Source: JBBEBE01 sp051746765 (lineage in GTDB: Bacteria > Bacteroidota > Rhodothermia > Balneolales > Balneolaceae). Taken from it: a stretch of 6,927 bases of DNA. How positions within the stretch are numbered: the stretch's first letter is position 1; every line of letters begins with the position of its first letter. Below the pieces are notes generated by a model that searched no databases, was not told the origin of the DNA, and saw only the letters and a list, made by a program, of their open reading frames with translations. Shown here piece after piece: positions 1 to 5,966 of the stretch. The stretch lies in contig JBNJFK010000123.1 of NCBI GenBank assembly GCA_051746765.1, forward strand, positions 1 to 6,927. The letters are read 5' to 3'. The position numbers and the translations under genes were made by a program.

Positions 1-408
1 ACAGCTTCACCCTCGAGTGAGGTCGGACGTCAATATTCCGAGTGGATCCGGAAACGGGTCAAGCAGATCGAAGAGGCCGGCGTTCCGATGATGGCCGGAA
101 CCGACATGCCGTTGGCTCTGCTTACCCCCGGATTCAGTCTGCAGAAGGAGCTGGAGCTGTTGGCAAGTACCGGAATCGAACCGCTGCGTGTTCTGGAGAT
201 GGCGACGCTGGCACCGGCGAAATATTACGGGTTGGAGCAGCAGCAGGGAAGCCTGGCTCCAGGAATGGCGGCAGATCTGGTTCTGATTCGCTCCAATCCG
301 CTTGACGATATCCGTGCGACACAGCAGATCGATGCTGTTGTTCGCGACGGACGTCTGTTCGACAGCGAAGATCTGGATGGTGTGAAAGAGTGGCTGCGTA
401 GTCAGTAG
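1..408 (+). CDS. Metal-dependent amidohydrolase, C-terminal fragment
   Basis: The reading frame is open from the first base of the window and ends at TAG 406-408, giving 135 visible residues; the N-terminal part, with the HxH metal-binding motif, lies outside. Visible landmarks fit the end of an amidohydrolase-superfamily (imidazolonepropionase/prolidase-like) TIM barrel. 'MAGTDMP' carries the Asp (visible residue 35) expected at the end of strand beta-8 as metal ligand or catalytic base. A helix with 'LQKELELLASTGIEPLRVLE' follows, then 'ATLAPAKYYGLEQQQGSLAPG', then 'MAADLVLIRSNPLDDI' and 'IDAVVRDGRLF', the small beta-sandwich that closes these enzymes. Family enzymes hydrolyse C-N bonds of cyclic amides, peptides or related substrates; the substrate cannot be told from this fragment. 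The gene converges on the minus-strand tRNA-Gly. The family call is firm; the subfamily is open. Confidence 0.85.
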   Translation, partial: TASPSSEVGRQYSEWIRKRVKQIEEAGVPMMAGTDMPLALLTPGFSLQKELELLASTGIEPLRVLEMATLAPAKYYGLEQQQGSLAPGMAADLVLIRSNPLDDIRATQQIDAVVRDGRLFDSEDLDGVKEWLRSQ

Positions 409-425
409 CTGTCATTGTCTCGATA

Positions 426-446
426 TGGGAGCATTCCCAATATTTT
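426..446 (+). terminator. Weak hairpin after the amidohydrolase gene
   Basis: A 5-bp stem TGGGA/TCCCA (426-430 with 435-439, loop GCAT) lies 17 nt after the stop codon and is followed by 'ATATTTT'. It could end plus-strand transcription, but the stem is short and the T-tract is interrupted, so this is a tentative call. Confidence 0.25.
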
Positions 447-518
447 CCCACGAATACGCAACAATCTTCCCAAAAAGTGTTGCAAGTCGGGATGGAAGAG
501 AGAAGGGTAAGACAAGCC

Positions 519-558
519 AAAAAGGCCGAAAACCGCTGTATTGTGCGATTATTCGGCC
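519..558 (-). terminator. Intrinsic terminator of tRNA-Gly
   Basis: Read on the minus strand, GGCCGAA (558-552) pairs perfectly with TTCGGCC (530-524) and is followed directly by TTTTT (523-519). The loop is long (21 nt). It begins 12 nt beyond the tRNA discriminator base, the usual place for a terminator of a single tRNA transcript. The same stem could act weakly on plus-strand transcripts from the amidohydrolase gene, where it is followed by TCTTTCTT. Confidence 0.55.
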
Positions 559-570
559 TCTTTCTTGATG

Positions 571-642
571 AGCGGGAAAGGGGATTCGAACCCCCGACCC
601 CCACCTTGGCAAGGTGATGCTCTACCACTGAGCTATTCCCGC
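571..642 (-). tRNA. tRNA-Gly, anticodon GCC
   Basis: The minus strand folds into a full cloverleaf. The acceptor stem GCGGGAA pairs with TTCCCGC (7 bp). The D arm is GCTC-AGTGGTA-GAGC. The anticodon arm is TCACC-TTGCCAA-GGTGG (one wobble pair), which puts GCC (complement of 608-610) in the anticodon position. The variable loop has 5 nt and the T arm is GGGGG-TTCGAAT-CCCCT. The discriminator base is U (position 571), as expected for bacterial tRNA-Gly. The genomic sequence that follows is CAT, so the 3' CCA is not encoded and must be added by nucleotidyltransferase. The tRNA reads glycine codons GGC and GGU. It has its own promoter and terminator, so it looks like an independent transcript downstream of purA. 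Confidence 0.97.
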
Positions 643-685
643 TTCTACTCTGCCCGAAGCTTAAAGCTCTCGAATCAGAGATCCG

Positions 686-715
686 AATATACGGCCTTTT
701 CGGCTTGAGGGTCAA
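686..715 (-). promoter_or_regulatory. Promoter of tRNA-Gly
   Basis: On the minus strand TTGACC (715-710) and TATATT (691-686) are separated by 18 bp, one mismatch each from the sigma-70 -35 and -10 consensus. The -10 region continues as TATATTCG, also one mismatch from the Bacteroidota TAnnTTTG motif, with TTG at a compatible distance. A start near 679 would give a 5' leader of roughly 35 nt for RNase P to remove. The spacing and position relative to the tRNA make this a good candidate. Confidence 0.65.
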
Positions 716-726
716 TCACAAAATGG

Positions 727-762
727 AAAAATGGCTGAGAGCGGTTAGATCCGACGATCCAA
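727..762 (-). terminator. Possible weak terminator after purA
   Basis: Thirteen nucleotides after the purA stop, the minus strand has TTGGATC (762-756), loop GTCG, and GATCTAA (751-745), a 7-bp stem with one G-T pair. A TTTTT run (731-727) follows only after 13 nt, so this is a poor intrinsic terminator. Some purA transcripts could read through into the tRNA gene. Confidence 0.25.
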
Positions 763-774
763 GGGGCGGTCGGG

Positions 775-2055
775 CTACGATCGAACGATGGTCTCGCTCC
801 GGTTGGGGCCGGTCGAGATAATTCGAAACGGGATTCCCAGCGCCTTCTCTGCATAGGAAATGTAGGCTTGAGCCGCCTGCGGCAGCTTCTCCAGCATCCC
901 AATGTCCCGCGTAGTCTCTCCTTTCCACCCCTTGAGCGTGGTGTAAACCGGTGTTACACGGTCCAGCTCGTCGCAGGTGGCCGGAAAGACGCGTGTACGC
1001 TCCCCGTCGATCTCGTACTCCGTGCAGACCTGAATCTCTTCGAAGTGATCCAGTACATCCAGTTTGGTAAATGCAATCTCGGTGAGTCCGTTCAGTCGTA
1101 CGGCATATGAGAGGGCGACCAGGTCGAGCCATCCGCAGCGGCGGGGGCGACCGGTGGTCGCACCAAACTCGGCTCCATGCTTCCGTAGTGCTTCGCCTGT
1201 CTTGTCGTGGAGCTCGGTCGGAAAGGGTCCGTTTCCGACACGGGTACAGTACGCCTTGGTGATTCCGATCACATCGGTGATGGCGGTGGGAGGAATTCCG
1301 CTTCCGGTGCAGGCTCCGCCCGCTGTTGGAGAAGAGGAGGTGACATAGGGGTAGGTCCCGTGGTCCAGGTCGAGCAGACTTCCCTGGGCGCCTTCCAGTA
1401 GCAACTGTTCATCGGAATCGATCGCGTCATGTACCAATTCAGTCGTGTTGCAGATGTAAGGAGAAATCCGGTCGAATGCAGGTTCCAGCTGCTTCATCAT
1501 CTCTCCGGCGTCGAGCGGTTTCTCTTCGTAGATGTGCTCGAGGGCCTGGTTGATGTCTTTAAGTGTCTGCCGGAGTTTCGCTTCGAACTCACGTCGATTG
1601 AGCAAGTCGGCCATTCGAATTCCGACGCGGGAGACCTTGCTTACGTAGGCGGGTCCGATACCGCGGCCGGTGGTCCCGATCGCCTCCTTGCCCCGACTCT
1701 TTTCCTTGACCTGGTCCAGTACCTTGTGGTACGGCAGGATCATGTGAGCCGACTCACTGATTTTGAGCTTCTCTTTGAGGTCCACGCCCATCGATTCGAC
1801 TTGCTCAATCTCCTGGACCAGCGCGATCGGATCAATCACTACACCGTTACCGATAATGCAGGTAGCATCTCCGTTGAACATTCCGGAGGGAATCAGATGG
1901 AGAACGACCTCCTGATCGTCAAACTTGAGGGTGTGACCGGCATTGGCCCCTCCTTGATAACGGATCACGTAGTTCGCCTCCTTGCTCAGCAGGTCGACCA
2001 CTTTTCCTTTTCCCTCATCGCCCCACTGGGCACCTACCACGATTTGTACAGCCAT
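775..2055 (-). CDS. purA: Adenylosuccinate synthase (PurA)
   Basis: This cytoplasmic enzyme joins IMP and aspartate using GTP to form adenylosuccinate, the first committed step from IMP to AMP. The 426-residue protein is complete and close to the usual length (about 430). Landmarks, in order: 'GDEGKGK' at 12-18 with the catalytic Asp13; 'GGANAGHTL' at 35-43 with catalytic His41; 'GTTGRGIGPAY' at 127-137 with Lys140 just after; 'EGAQGSLLDLDHGTYPYVTS' from 221; 'GATTGRPRRCGW' at 298-309; 'TKLDVLD' at 330-336, for guanine recognition; and 'STGPNRSETI' near the C-terminus. The ATG at 2055 is supported by the family N-terminus, in which the GDEGKGK loop starts about 11 residues in. There is no clear Shine-Dalgarno (GAAACAGAGAT precedes the ATG), and a terminator hairpin ends 11 nt upstream, so the source of its transcript is unclear. 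Nothing in the protein looks degraded. Confidence 0.98.
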   Translation of the reverse strand: MAVQIVVGAQWGDEGKGKVVDLLSKEANYVIRYQGGANAGHTLKFDDQEVVLHLIPSGMFNGDATCIIGNGVVIDPIALVQEIEQVESMGVDLKEKLKISESAHMILPYHKVLDQVKEKSRGKEAIGTTGRGIGPAYVSKVSRVGIRMADLLNRREFEAKLRQTLKDINQALEHIYEEKPLDAGEMMKQLEPAFDRISPYICNTTELVHDAIDSDEQLLLEGAQGSLLDLDHGTYPYVTSSSPTAGGACTGSGIPPTAITDVIGITKAYCTRVGNGPFPTELHDKTGEALRKHGAEFGATTGRPRRCGWLDLVALSYAVRLNGLTEIAFTKLDVLDHFEEIQVCTEYEIDGERTRVFPATCDELDRVTPVYTTLKGWKGETTRDIGMLEKLPQAAQAYISYAEKALGIPFRIISTGPNRSETIVRS

Positions 2056-2066
2056 ATCTCTGTTTC

Positions 2067-2099
2067 AAAAAAAAAGAGGTGACGTGTCACCCCTTTTTT
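2067..2099 (-). terminator. Strong bidirectional-looking intrinsic terminator
   Basis: The stem GGTGAC/GTCACC (2078-2083 with 2086-2091) extends through one A-C mismatch (2077/2092), a G-C pair and A-T pairs into flanking homopolymer tracts. On the minus strand the hairpin is followed by nine T (2075-2067); on the plus strand by six T (2094-2099). It lies 28 nt after the STAS stop codon and would end the uvrA-secDF-STAS transcript. Its T-tract finishes only 11 nt before the purA start codon, so it might also act inside a purA leader. Confidence 0.85.
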
Positions 2100-2127
2100 G
2101 ATCGTTCAATGTCCGTGTACGTCGTCC

Positions 2128-2475
2128 TTAATCGGTCGATTCGTACGATTTTACCGCTTCTTCCACCGACTTGTAGTGCTTGAAGACGGTGATCAGTTTG
2201 GTGACCACCAGCAGACTCTCGATCTTGTCGGTGGCGTTTGCAATTCGCAGATCTCCACCCGCTTTTCGCATGGTGGTGAGTCCGCCGATGAGCATACCCA
2301 GTCCGGACGAGTTCATGAAACCAACGCTGGAGAGGTCGGCCACGATGTTAATTTTGCCCTCATCTATGAGCTCGTGGAGTGCCTTGTTCAGCTTGTCGGC
2401 TTCAGGACCCCCCATCACATTGCCTTTGAATTCGATGACAATCGAGTTGTAGCGTTCAAATACTTTAAAGCTCAT
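2128..2475 (-). CDS. STAS-domain protein, anti-sigma factor antagonist-like
   Basis: This 115-residue protein is a single STAS domain, the size of SpoIIAA/RsbV (about 110-117 residues). The diagnostic stretch is 'IVADLSSVGFMNSSGLGMLI' (44-63): a hydrophobic strand followed by N55-S56-S57-G-L-G at the start of a helix. In B. subtilis SpoIIAA the equivalent of Ser56 is phosphorylated by the anti-sigma kinase SpoIIAB, and the unphosphorylated form frees the sigma factor. The Asp that usually precedes this Ser is Asn here. The ending, 'LITVFKHYKSVEEAVKSY', matches the usual C-terminal helix. It is cytoplasmic by sequence, with no membrane segment. It lies 58 nt downstream of secF and is the last gene before the terminator, so it is probably co-transcribed with secDF. 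No kinase or phosphatase partner is in the window. It might act in another STAS role, such as lipid or transport signalling. No Shine-Dalgarno is visible before the ATG. Confidence 0.85.
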   Translation of the reverse strand: MSFKVFERYNSIVIEFKGNVMGGPEADKLNKALHELIDEGKINIVADLSSVGFMNSSGLGMLIGGLTTMRKAGGDLRIANATDKIESLLVVTKLITVFKHYKSVEEAVKSYESTD

Positions 2476-2533
2476 GGTGATTCATGCCCGTTGGTTCCGG
2501 TTGACCTGTCGGCTCAGTATCGCTCGGAATCCG

Positions 2534-3448
2534 TTATGCACTCTCCTTGCGCCGCCGTTCCAGTTCAACGACCAAGGCACTGGCGACGAAGAGAGAGCTG
2601 TAAGTTCCGAGGATGACACCAAGCATCAGTGCAAAGGAGAATCCTTTCAATACCTCACCTCCGAAGATAAAGAGGACCGTTACTACAAACAAGGTGGTCA
2701 CGGAGGTAATGACGGTTCGGCTCAGGGTGTCATTGAGGCTTCGGTTGCTCATCTCGGGGAACGACAGCGTCTTGTGGACGAGGGAGTTCTCCCGGATCCG
2801 GTCAAAGACCACCACGGTATCGTTGAGTGAGTACCCGACGATGGTCAGGAAGGCGGCAATGATCGACTGTCCGATGGTGACATCAAAAGGTGCAAATTCT
2901 CCCAGTACGGTGAAGACCCCGAGTACGATGATCACATCGTGAAAAAGGGCGACCACAGCTCCGGCCGAGAAGTACCATTTTTTGAACCGAATCAAAATGT
3001 AGATGAAGATCACAGCCAGTGCAAAGATGACCGAATTGAGGGCGGCGATGCGGAGATCTTCCGCAAATCGGGGGCCGACGATATCGGTTTTGATCACATT
3101 GTAGCTGTTTCCGGAAAAGGAGGACTGCAGGGCCTCTTCAATCTCTCCGCGAACAGCGGTGATATCTCCTTCGGCATCCGTTCGTACCATGATCTCGAGA
3201 TCCGAGCCATACAGCCGGACTTCGGGCTGGGAGCCGAGGGTTTCGGTCAATACGGTGCGGATGTCAATGACCTCAACCGGCTCTTCGAACTGGAAGACAT
3301 ACTCCTTTCCGCCCTGAAAATCGATTCCGTAGTTGAGTCCAAGGCCAAAAATGGCGACCAGGGAGGCGATGACCAGGCCACCGGAGAACCAGGTGGAAAG
3401 GTTCTGTAGCCGGATAAAATCAAATGTGGGTGTTTCGAACCATCTCAT
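2534..3448 (-). CDS. secF: Protein translocase subunit SecF
   Basis: SecF pairs with SecD in the inner membrane and uses the ion gradient to draw exported proteins out of SecYEG. The 304-residue protein has the normal SecF layout: TM1 about 20-40; the SecF signature 'GIDFQGG' at 41-47; a periplasmic P1 head to about 130; then five more membrane segments (about 136-154, 160-182, 190-212, 246-264, 268-292). 'YSLNDTVVVFDRIREN' (206-221) holds Asp210, and 'SLNDTLSRTVITSV' (237-250) holds Arg244; these correspond to the charged residues important for proton transport in the family. A short charged tail (ERRRKES) closes it. It follows secD by 55 nt with the same orientation. Unlike its neighbours it has a clear ribosome binding site, AGGAGA, 7 nt before the ATG, which fixes the start. 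Complete and intact. Confidence 0.97.
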   Translation of the reverse strand: MRWFETPTFDFIRLQNLSTWFSGGLVIASLVAIFGLGLNYGIDFQGGKEYVFQFEEPVEVIDIRTVLTETLGSQPEVRLYGSDLEIMVRTDAEGDITAVRGEIEEALQSSFSGNSYNVIKTDIVGPRFAEDLRIAALNSVIFALAVIFIYILIRFKKWYFSAGAVVALFHDVIIVLGVFTVLGEFAPFDVTIGQSIIAAFLTIVGYSLNDTVVVFDRIRENSLVHKTLSFPEMSNRSLNDTLSRTVITSVTTLFVVTVLFIFGGEVLKGFSFALMLGVILGTYSSLFVASALVVELERRRKESA

Positions 3449-3455
3449 AATTGTA

Positions 3456-3461
3456 TCTCCT
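3456..3461 (-). promoter_or_regulatory. Shine-Dalgarno site of secF
   Basis: Minus-strand AGGAGA with a 7-nt spacer (TACAATT) before the secF ATG. It is the only strong Shine-Dalgarno among the minus-strand genes here, so secF may be initiated independently of secD translation. Confidence 0.8.
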
Positions 3462-3501
3462 GAAAATACGTTAAACCATTCGTTTCGTGAATCGGTGGTC
3501 G

Positions 3502-3519
3502 GATCAGCCGAAGCTGATC
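3502..3519 (-). other. C(UUCG)G hairpin across the secD stop codon
   Basis: The minus strand reads GATCAGC-TTCG-GCTGATC, a perfect 7-bp stem with a UUCG loop closed by C-G, one of the most stable known RNA tetraloops. The secD stop codon TGA (3506-3504) lies in the 3' arm. No T-tract follows, so it is not a standard terminator. It could protect the secD 3' end or tune secF expression, but the coding sequence 'ISFG-stop' partly dictates the bases. Confidence 0.6.
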
Positions 3520-5303
3520 TCGCCTCCCTTCTTGCTGGTCAGGTAATCGACCACAACACGGGTGATGACAATCGCGCTGAAAAGAGAGGCGGCAATACCG
3601 GCCATCAGAGTGACGGCAAATCCCTTGATCGGGCCAATCCCGAAACTGTAGAGGATAATCCCGACGAAAAAGGTGGTGACATTGGCATCAATAATGGCAC
3701 TCATCGCATTGGAATACCCGCTGTCGATGGCGGCCTTCAATGTTTTCCCGGTTCGCGTCTCCTCTCGTATCCGGTCAAATATGAGCACGTTGGCATCTAC
3801 CGCCATACCGATGGTCAGGACGATCCCCGCGATTCCGGGAAGCGTCAACGTCGCTTTGAAGGCGGCCAGAATGCCGAGGATGAAGATGATGTTGACCATC
3901 AGCGCCAGGTCGGCGATGGCTCCCCCCTTGTGGTAGTAGAGAATCATGAAAAGAGCCACGGCAATGAGTCCGAACACGACCGAGTAGAATCCGGCTTTAA
4001 TGGAGGCTTCCCCGAGGGTGGCACCGACGGTTCGCTCCTCGATGATGTCCATCGGTGCAGGCAGGGCACCGGAGAGGAGAATATTGACCAAATCTTCAGC
4101 TTCGGTCAATCCGTCGAGTCCGGTAATGGAGGATCGTCCGTTGTTAATCCGGGTTTGTACCATCGGGTAAGAGAAGACGTAGTTGTCCAGAACGATGGCC
4201 ACCGGACGACCAATATTGGCTCCGGTGATCCGGGCCCATCGCCGGGCTCCCTCTGTGTTCATGGACATGGAGACCTCCGGAACATTGGTGGTCGGGTCAA
4301 AGGCGACCCGGGCTTCCGAGATGACGTCACCGGTCATTTCGACCTGTGAGCGAACGCCGATCAATTCATAGAAGTCCATGCCGTCCTGAGACGCAAACGG
4401 GCTGGATCCCCAGAGCAGTGTGGTATTGCGGGGCATTCGCTCGAGAAACGCTTCCTCTTCCAGAATTCGGTTCACGGCGGCTGTGTCGGCTCCCGCTGTA
4501 TAGCCAAAAACATATGGATTCTGGGTATTTACCTCCAGTCGGGAGGTCAGCCGGTTCTGTTCGATTTCGTCACTCTCTTCGGCCTCCTGCTCATAGTAGT
4601 CGGTAATCTGTCGGCGGGCATTGACCAGCTCGTCGGAGTCCGCTGCAAGACGGAACTCCAGTCGGGCCGTCCCCATCAGCAAGCTTCGGACCCGTGCTTC
4701 ATCCTCCACACCCGGAAGCTCGACAATGATGCGATCCTCTCCCTGCTTTACGATAGAGGGTTCGGTCACACCGTACCGGTCGACCCGGGTCCGGATAATC
4801 TCCATTGCGCGATCGACAGCCTCGTCACGTTGGCCTCTCAAAAATTCAGCAACTTCTTCGTTACTTGAGCGACGGGTGATATTCTCGGCATCGGATCGGT
4901 AGTATCGACTCAAACGGGCATTGGCGTCCCGGCTTTCAAACTCGGCGACCATCTCGTCGACCAGATCGGTTCGCTCCTCCAGGGAGCGATCGGCGGCGAT
5001 CTGAATCACCTCTTCGAGTGTTTCGTCAGCGTAGTCACCGGCCAGTTCGATGAGAAGCTGGGCCGTACCCACTTCCAGGGTGACCTGCATGCCCCCTTGA
5101 AGATCCAGGCCAAGCGAGAGCGAGTTTTCGTCGAGTCGCTGGAGCTTCTCCCGGTTCTCTTCGGCATACGCGATTCGCTCTGCCTCGGGCATATCGTTCA
5201 TGTATCGGTTTTCCAGGCTCGACTGGATCGTCGGAAAGAGATACCAGAGTGTCAGAGCGAGGAAAAAGAGTATTGATGAAATTTTGAATCCACTTCCTTT
5301 CAT
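3504..5303 (-). CDS. secD: Protein translocase subunit SecD
   Basis: SecD forms the SecDF membrane complex that helps complete protein export with proton (or sodium) motive force. The 599-residue protein is complete and near the usual length. In order: TM1 about 8-25; 'SLGLDLQGG' at 63-71, the SecD signature; a large periplasmic P1 region to about 430, with 'RTRVDRYGVTEP' (171-182), 'RIIVELPGVE' (191-200), 'EVSMSMNTEGARRWARITG' (343-361) and 'SGALPAPMDIIEERTVGATL' (411-430); then five membrane segments (about 438-456, 464-482, 488-508, 535-553, 560-585). 'AVDANVLIFDRIREE' (501-515) contains Asp503, the counterpart of the ion-relay Asp in family members. The frame stays open upstream for 165 codons, but those codons overlap the next gene antisense-free and out of frame; the ATG at 5303 was chosen because it gives the family N-terminus, a basic residue cluster then TM1. 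Residues 236-252 form an acidic, variable insertion. No Shine-Dalgarno is visible; a stem-loop lies 35 nt upstream. Confidence 0.97.
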   Translation of the reverse strand: MKGSGFKISSILFFLALTLWYLFPTIQSSLENRYMNDMPEAERIAYAEENREKLQRLDENSLSLGLDLQGGMQVTLEVGTAQLLIELAGDYADETLEEVIQIAADRSLEERTDLVDEMVAEFESRDANARLSRYYRSDAENITRRSSNEEVAEFLRGQRDEAVDRAMEIIRTRVDRYGVTEPSIVKQGEDRIIVELPGVEDEARVRSLLMGTARLEFRLAADSDELVNARRQITDYYEQEAEESDEIEQNRLTSRLEVNTQNPYVFGYTAGADTAAVNRILEEEAFLERMPRNTTLLWGSSPFASQDGMDFYELIGVRSQVEMTGDVISEARVAFDPTTNVPEVSMSMNTEGARRWARITGANIGRPVAIVLDNYVFSYPMVQTRINNGRSSITGLDGLTEAEDLVNILLSGALPAPMDIIEERTVGATLGEASIKAGFYSVVFGLIAVALFMILYYHKGGAIADLALMVNIIFILGILAAFKATLTLPGIAGIVLTIGMAVDANVLIFDRIREETRTGKTLKAAIDSGYSNAMSAIIDANVTTFFVGIILYSFGIGPIKGFAVTLMAGIAASLFSAIVITRVVVDYLTSKKGGEISFG

Positions 5304-5338
5304 GGTTGGTCCATTCGTTACGTGCAACTTCGGGTTGG

Positions 5339-5363
5339 CGGGGAGTCTGCAATGGACTCCCCG
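5339..5363 (-). promoter_or_regulatory. Stem-loop in the secD leader
   Basis: Minus-strand CGGGGAGTC (5363-5355), loop CATTGCA, GACTCCCCG (5347-5339): a perfect 9-bp GC-rich stem, 35 nt before the secD ATG. It is not followed by a T-tract, so it is unlikely to be an intrinsic terminator. A second, imperfect hairpin (CGCCTCC/GGAGACG, 5401-5383, one mismatch) lies just upstream. Together they occupy much of the 145-nt gap between the small secreted protein and secD and may control translation or stability of the secD message. The structure is seen; the function is inferred. Confidence 0.55.
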
Positions 5364-5448
5364 GTTCAAGAGTAAGAGGATGCGTCTCCAGAGAGGAGGC
5401 GTACCTGTCAAATTGAAAATCGTCAGGGGGCATTGATCGAAATACCGC

Positions 5449-5964
5449 TCAGAAACGGTCGTCGACGAGTGGGAAGAAGCTGGAAACCTGCCCGGAAGAG
5501 TGAATGGGTCGAACCGTATCACTCCCGGCTTCTCTGCTCGACAGATTGGGGAAAATTTCCTGCAGGATCCATTTCCCGCTGGTTGTCGGGCGATCCGGGA
5601 CGGTGGCCTGCATGCCGTCGGACATCTCGTTGTAGTCACTCCAGGCCTGCAGAATCCAACCGGATGCGGGCCAGGAGAGTGGGTAGGCCCCATTCTCCGT
5701 CTTCGATGATTCCTCCTCGGTTGCATGGGTCCGTTCCAGGTTGATGAGCCACTGCTGTAGCTGAAGAATCGATTCGGTCCGGTCACGCTCTTCTGCATGA
5801 GTCCATGGAGGGGAGGTCTCTCCCGGGAGGGAGCGATCCAGCCATTGGGCGAATGTGGTCATCCGTGCCTGCTCAGAGGACGGGGCGACCAGTTGGACCA
5901 GAACCACGACTGCAAGGAGCAGTCCCAGGGAACCGGTGAGGAGTGAATTTCGGAATCGATTCAT
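5449..5964 (-). CDS. Unknown small exported or membrane-anchored protein
   Basis: I do not recognise this 171-residue protein. It begins with a classic export signal: basic residues (MNRFRN), a hydrophobic core at about 8-27 (LLTGSLGLLLAVVVLVQLVA), then a polar stretch. This could be a cleaved signal peptide, with a possible site near residues 28-33, or an N-terminal anchor. The rest is hydrophilic with Trp-rich patches, including two similar segments, 'GWILQAW' (102-108) and 'GKWILQEIF' (130-138), and the C-terminal end 'SSFFPLVDDRF'. There are no cysteines or other known motif. The ATG lies 2 nt after the uvrA stop (TGA-TT-ATG) with no Shine-Dalgarno, so it is probably translated by coupling to uvrA; the close junction supports this start. 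It precedes secD by 145 nt. A secreted protein directly before secD recalls Sec monitor genes, but no SecM, VemP or RAPP-type arrest sequence is visible. It could instead be a periplasmic structural or lipid-associated protein. Confidence 0.8.
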   Translation of the reverse strand: MNRFRNSLLTGSLGLLLAVVVLVQLVAPSSEQARMTTFAQWLDRSLPGETSPPWTHAEERDRTESILQLQQWLINLERTHATEEESSKTENGAYPLSWPASGWILQAWSDYNEMSDGMQATVPDRPTTSGKWILQEIFPNLSSREAGSDTVRPIHSSGQVSSFFPLVDDRF

Positions 5965-5966
5965 AA

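Noticed and set aside
412..612. 66-codon minus ORF starting inside the tRNA
   Set aside because: Its first residues are translated tRNA-Gly sequence, and the rest covers the tRNA terminator.
134..715. 193-codon minus ORF across the tRNA region
   Set aside because: It runs through the tRNA-Gly gene, its promoter and the amidohydrolase gene; part of it is simply translated tRNA.
1429..2082. 217-codon plus-strand ORF opposite purA
   Set aside because: Antisense to the conserved purA N-terminal half and no independent support.
3333..4349. 338-codon plus-strand ORF opposite secD/secF
   Set aside because: It lies wholly antisense to two intact, well-conserved membrane protein genes; the translation is low-complexity, Gly/Asp/His-rich and matches no domain. 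It is a codon-bias shadow.
5339..5363. Stem-loop as an intrinsic terminator before secD
   Set aside because: No T-tract follows on the minus strand (GCCAACCCG follows), and secD would then lack an evident promoter.
5404..5417. TTTGACAG on the minus strand as a -35 box of a secD promoter
   Set aside because: TTGACA is a perfect -35, but no -10-like hexamer occurs 16-19 bp downstream, where the sequence is GC-rich.
5304..5798. Upstream extension of secD by 165 codons
   Set aside because: The extension is in a different frame over the small exported protein and has no SecD-like sequence; the family N-terminus, with TM1, begins at the ATG at 5303.
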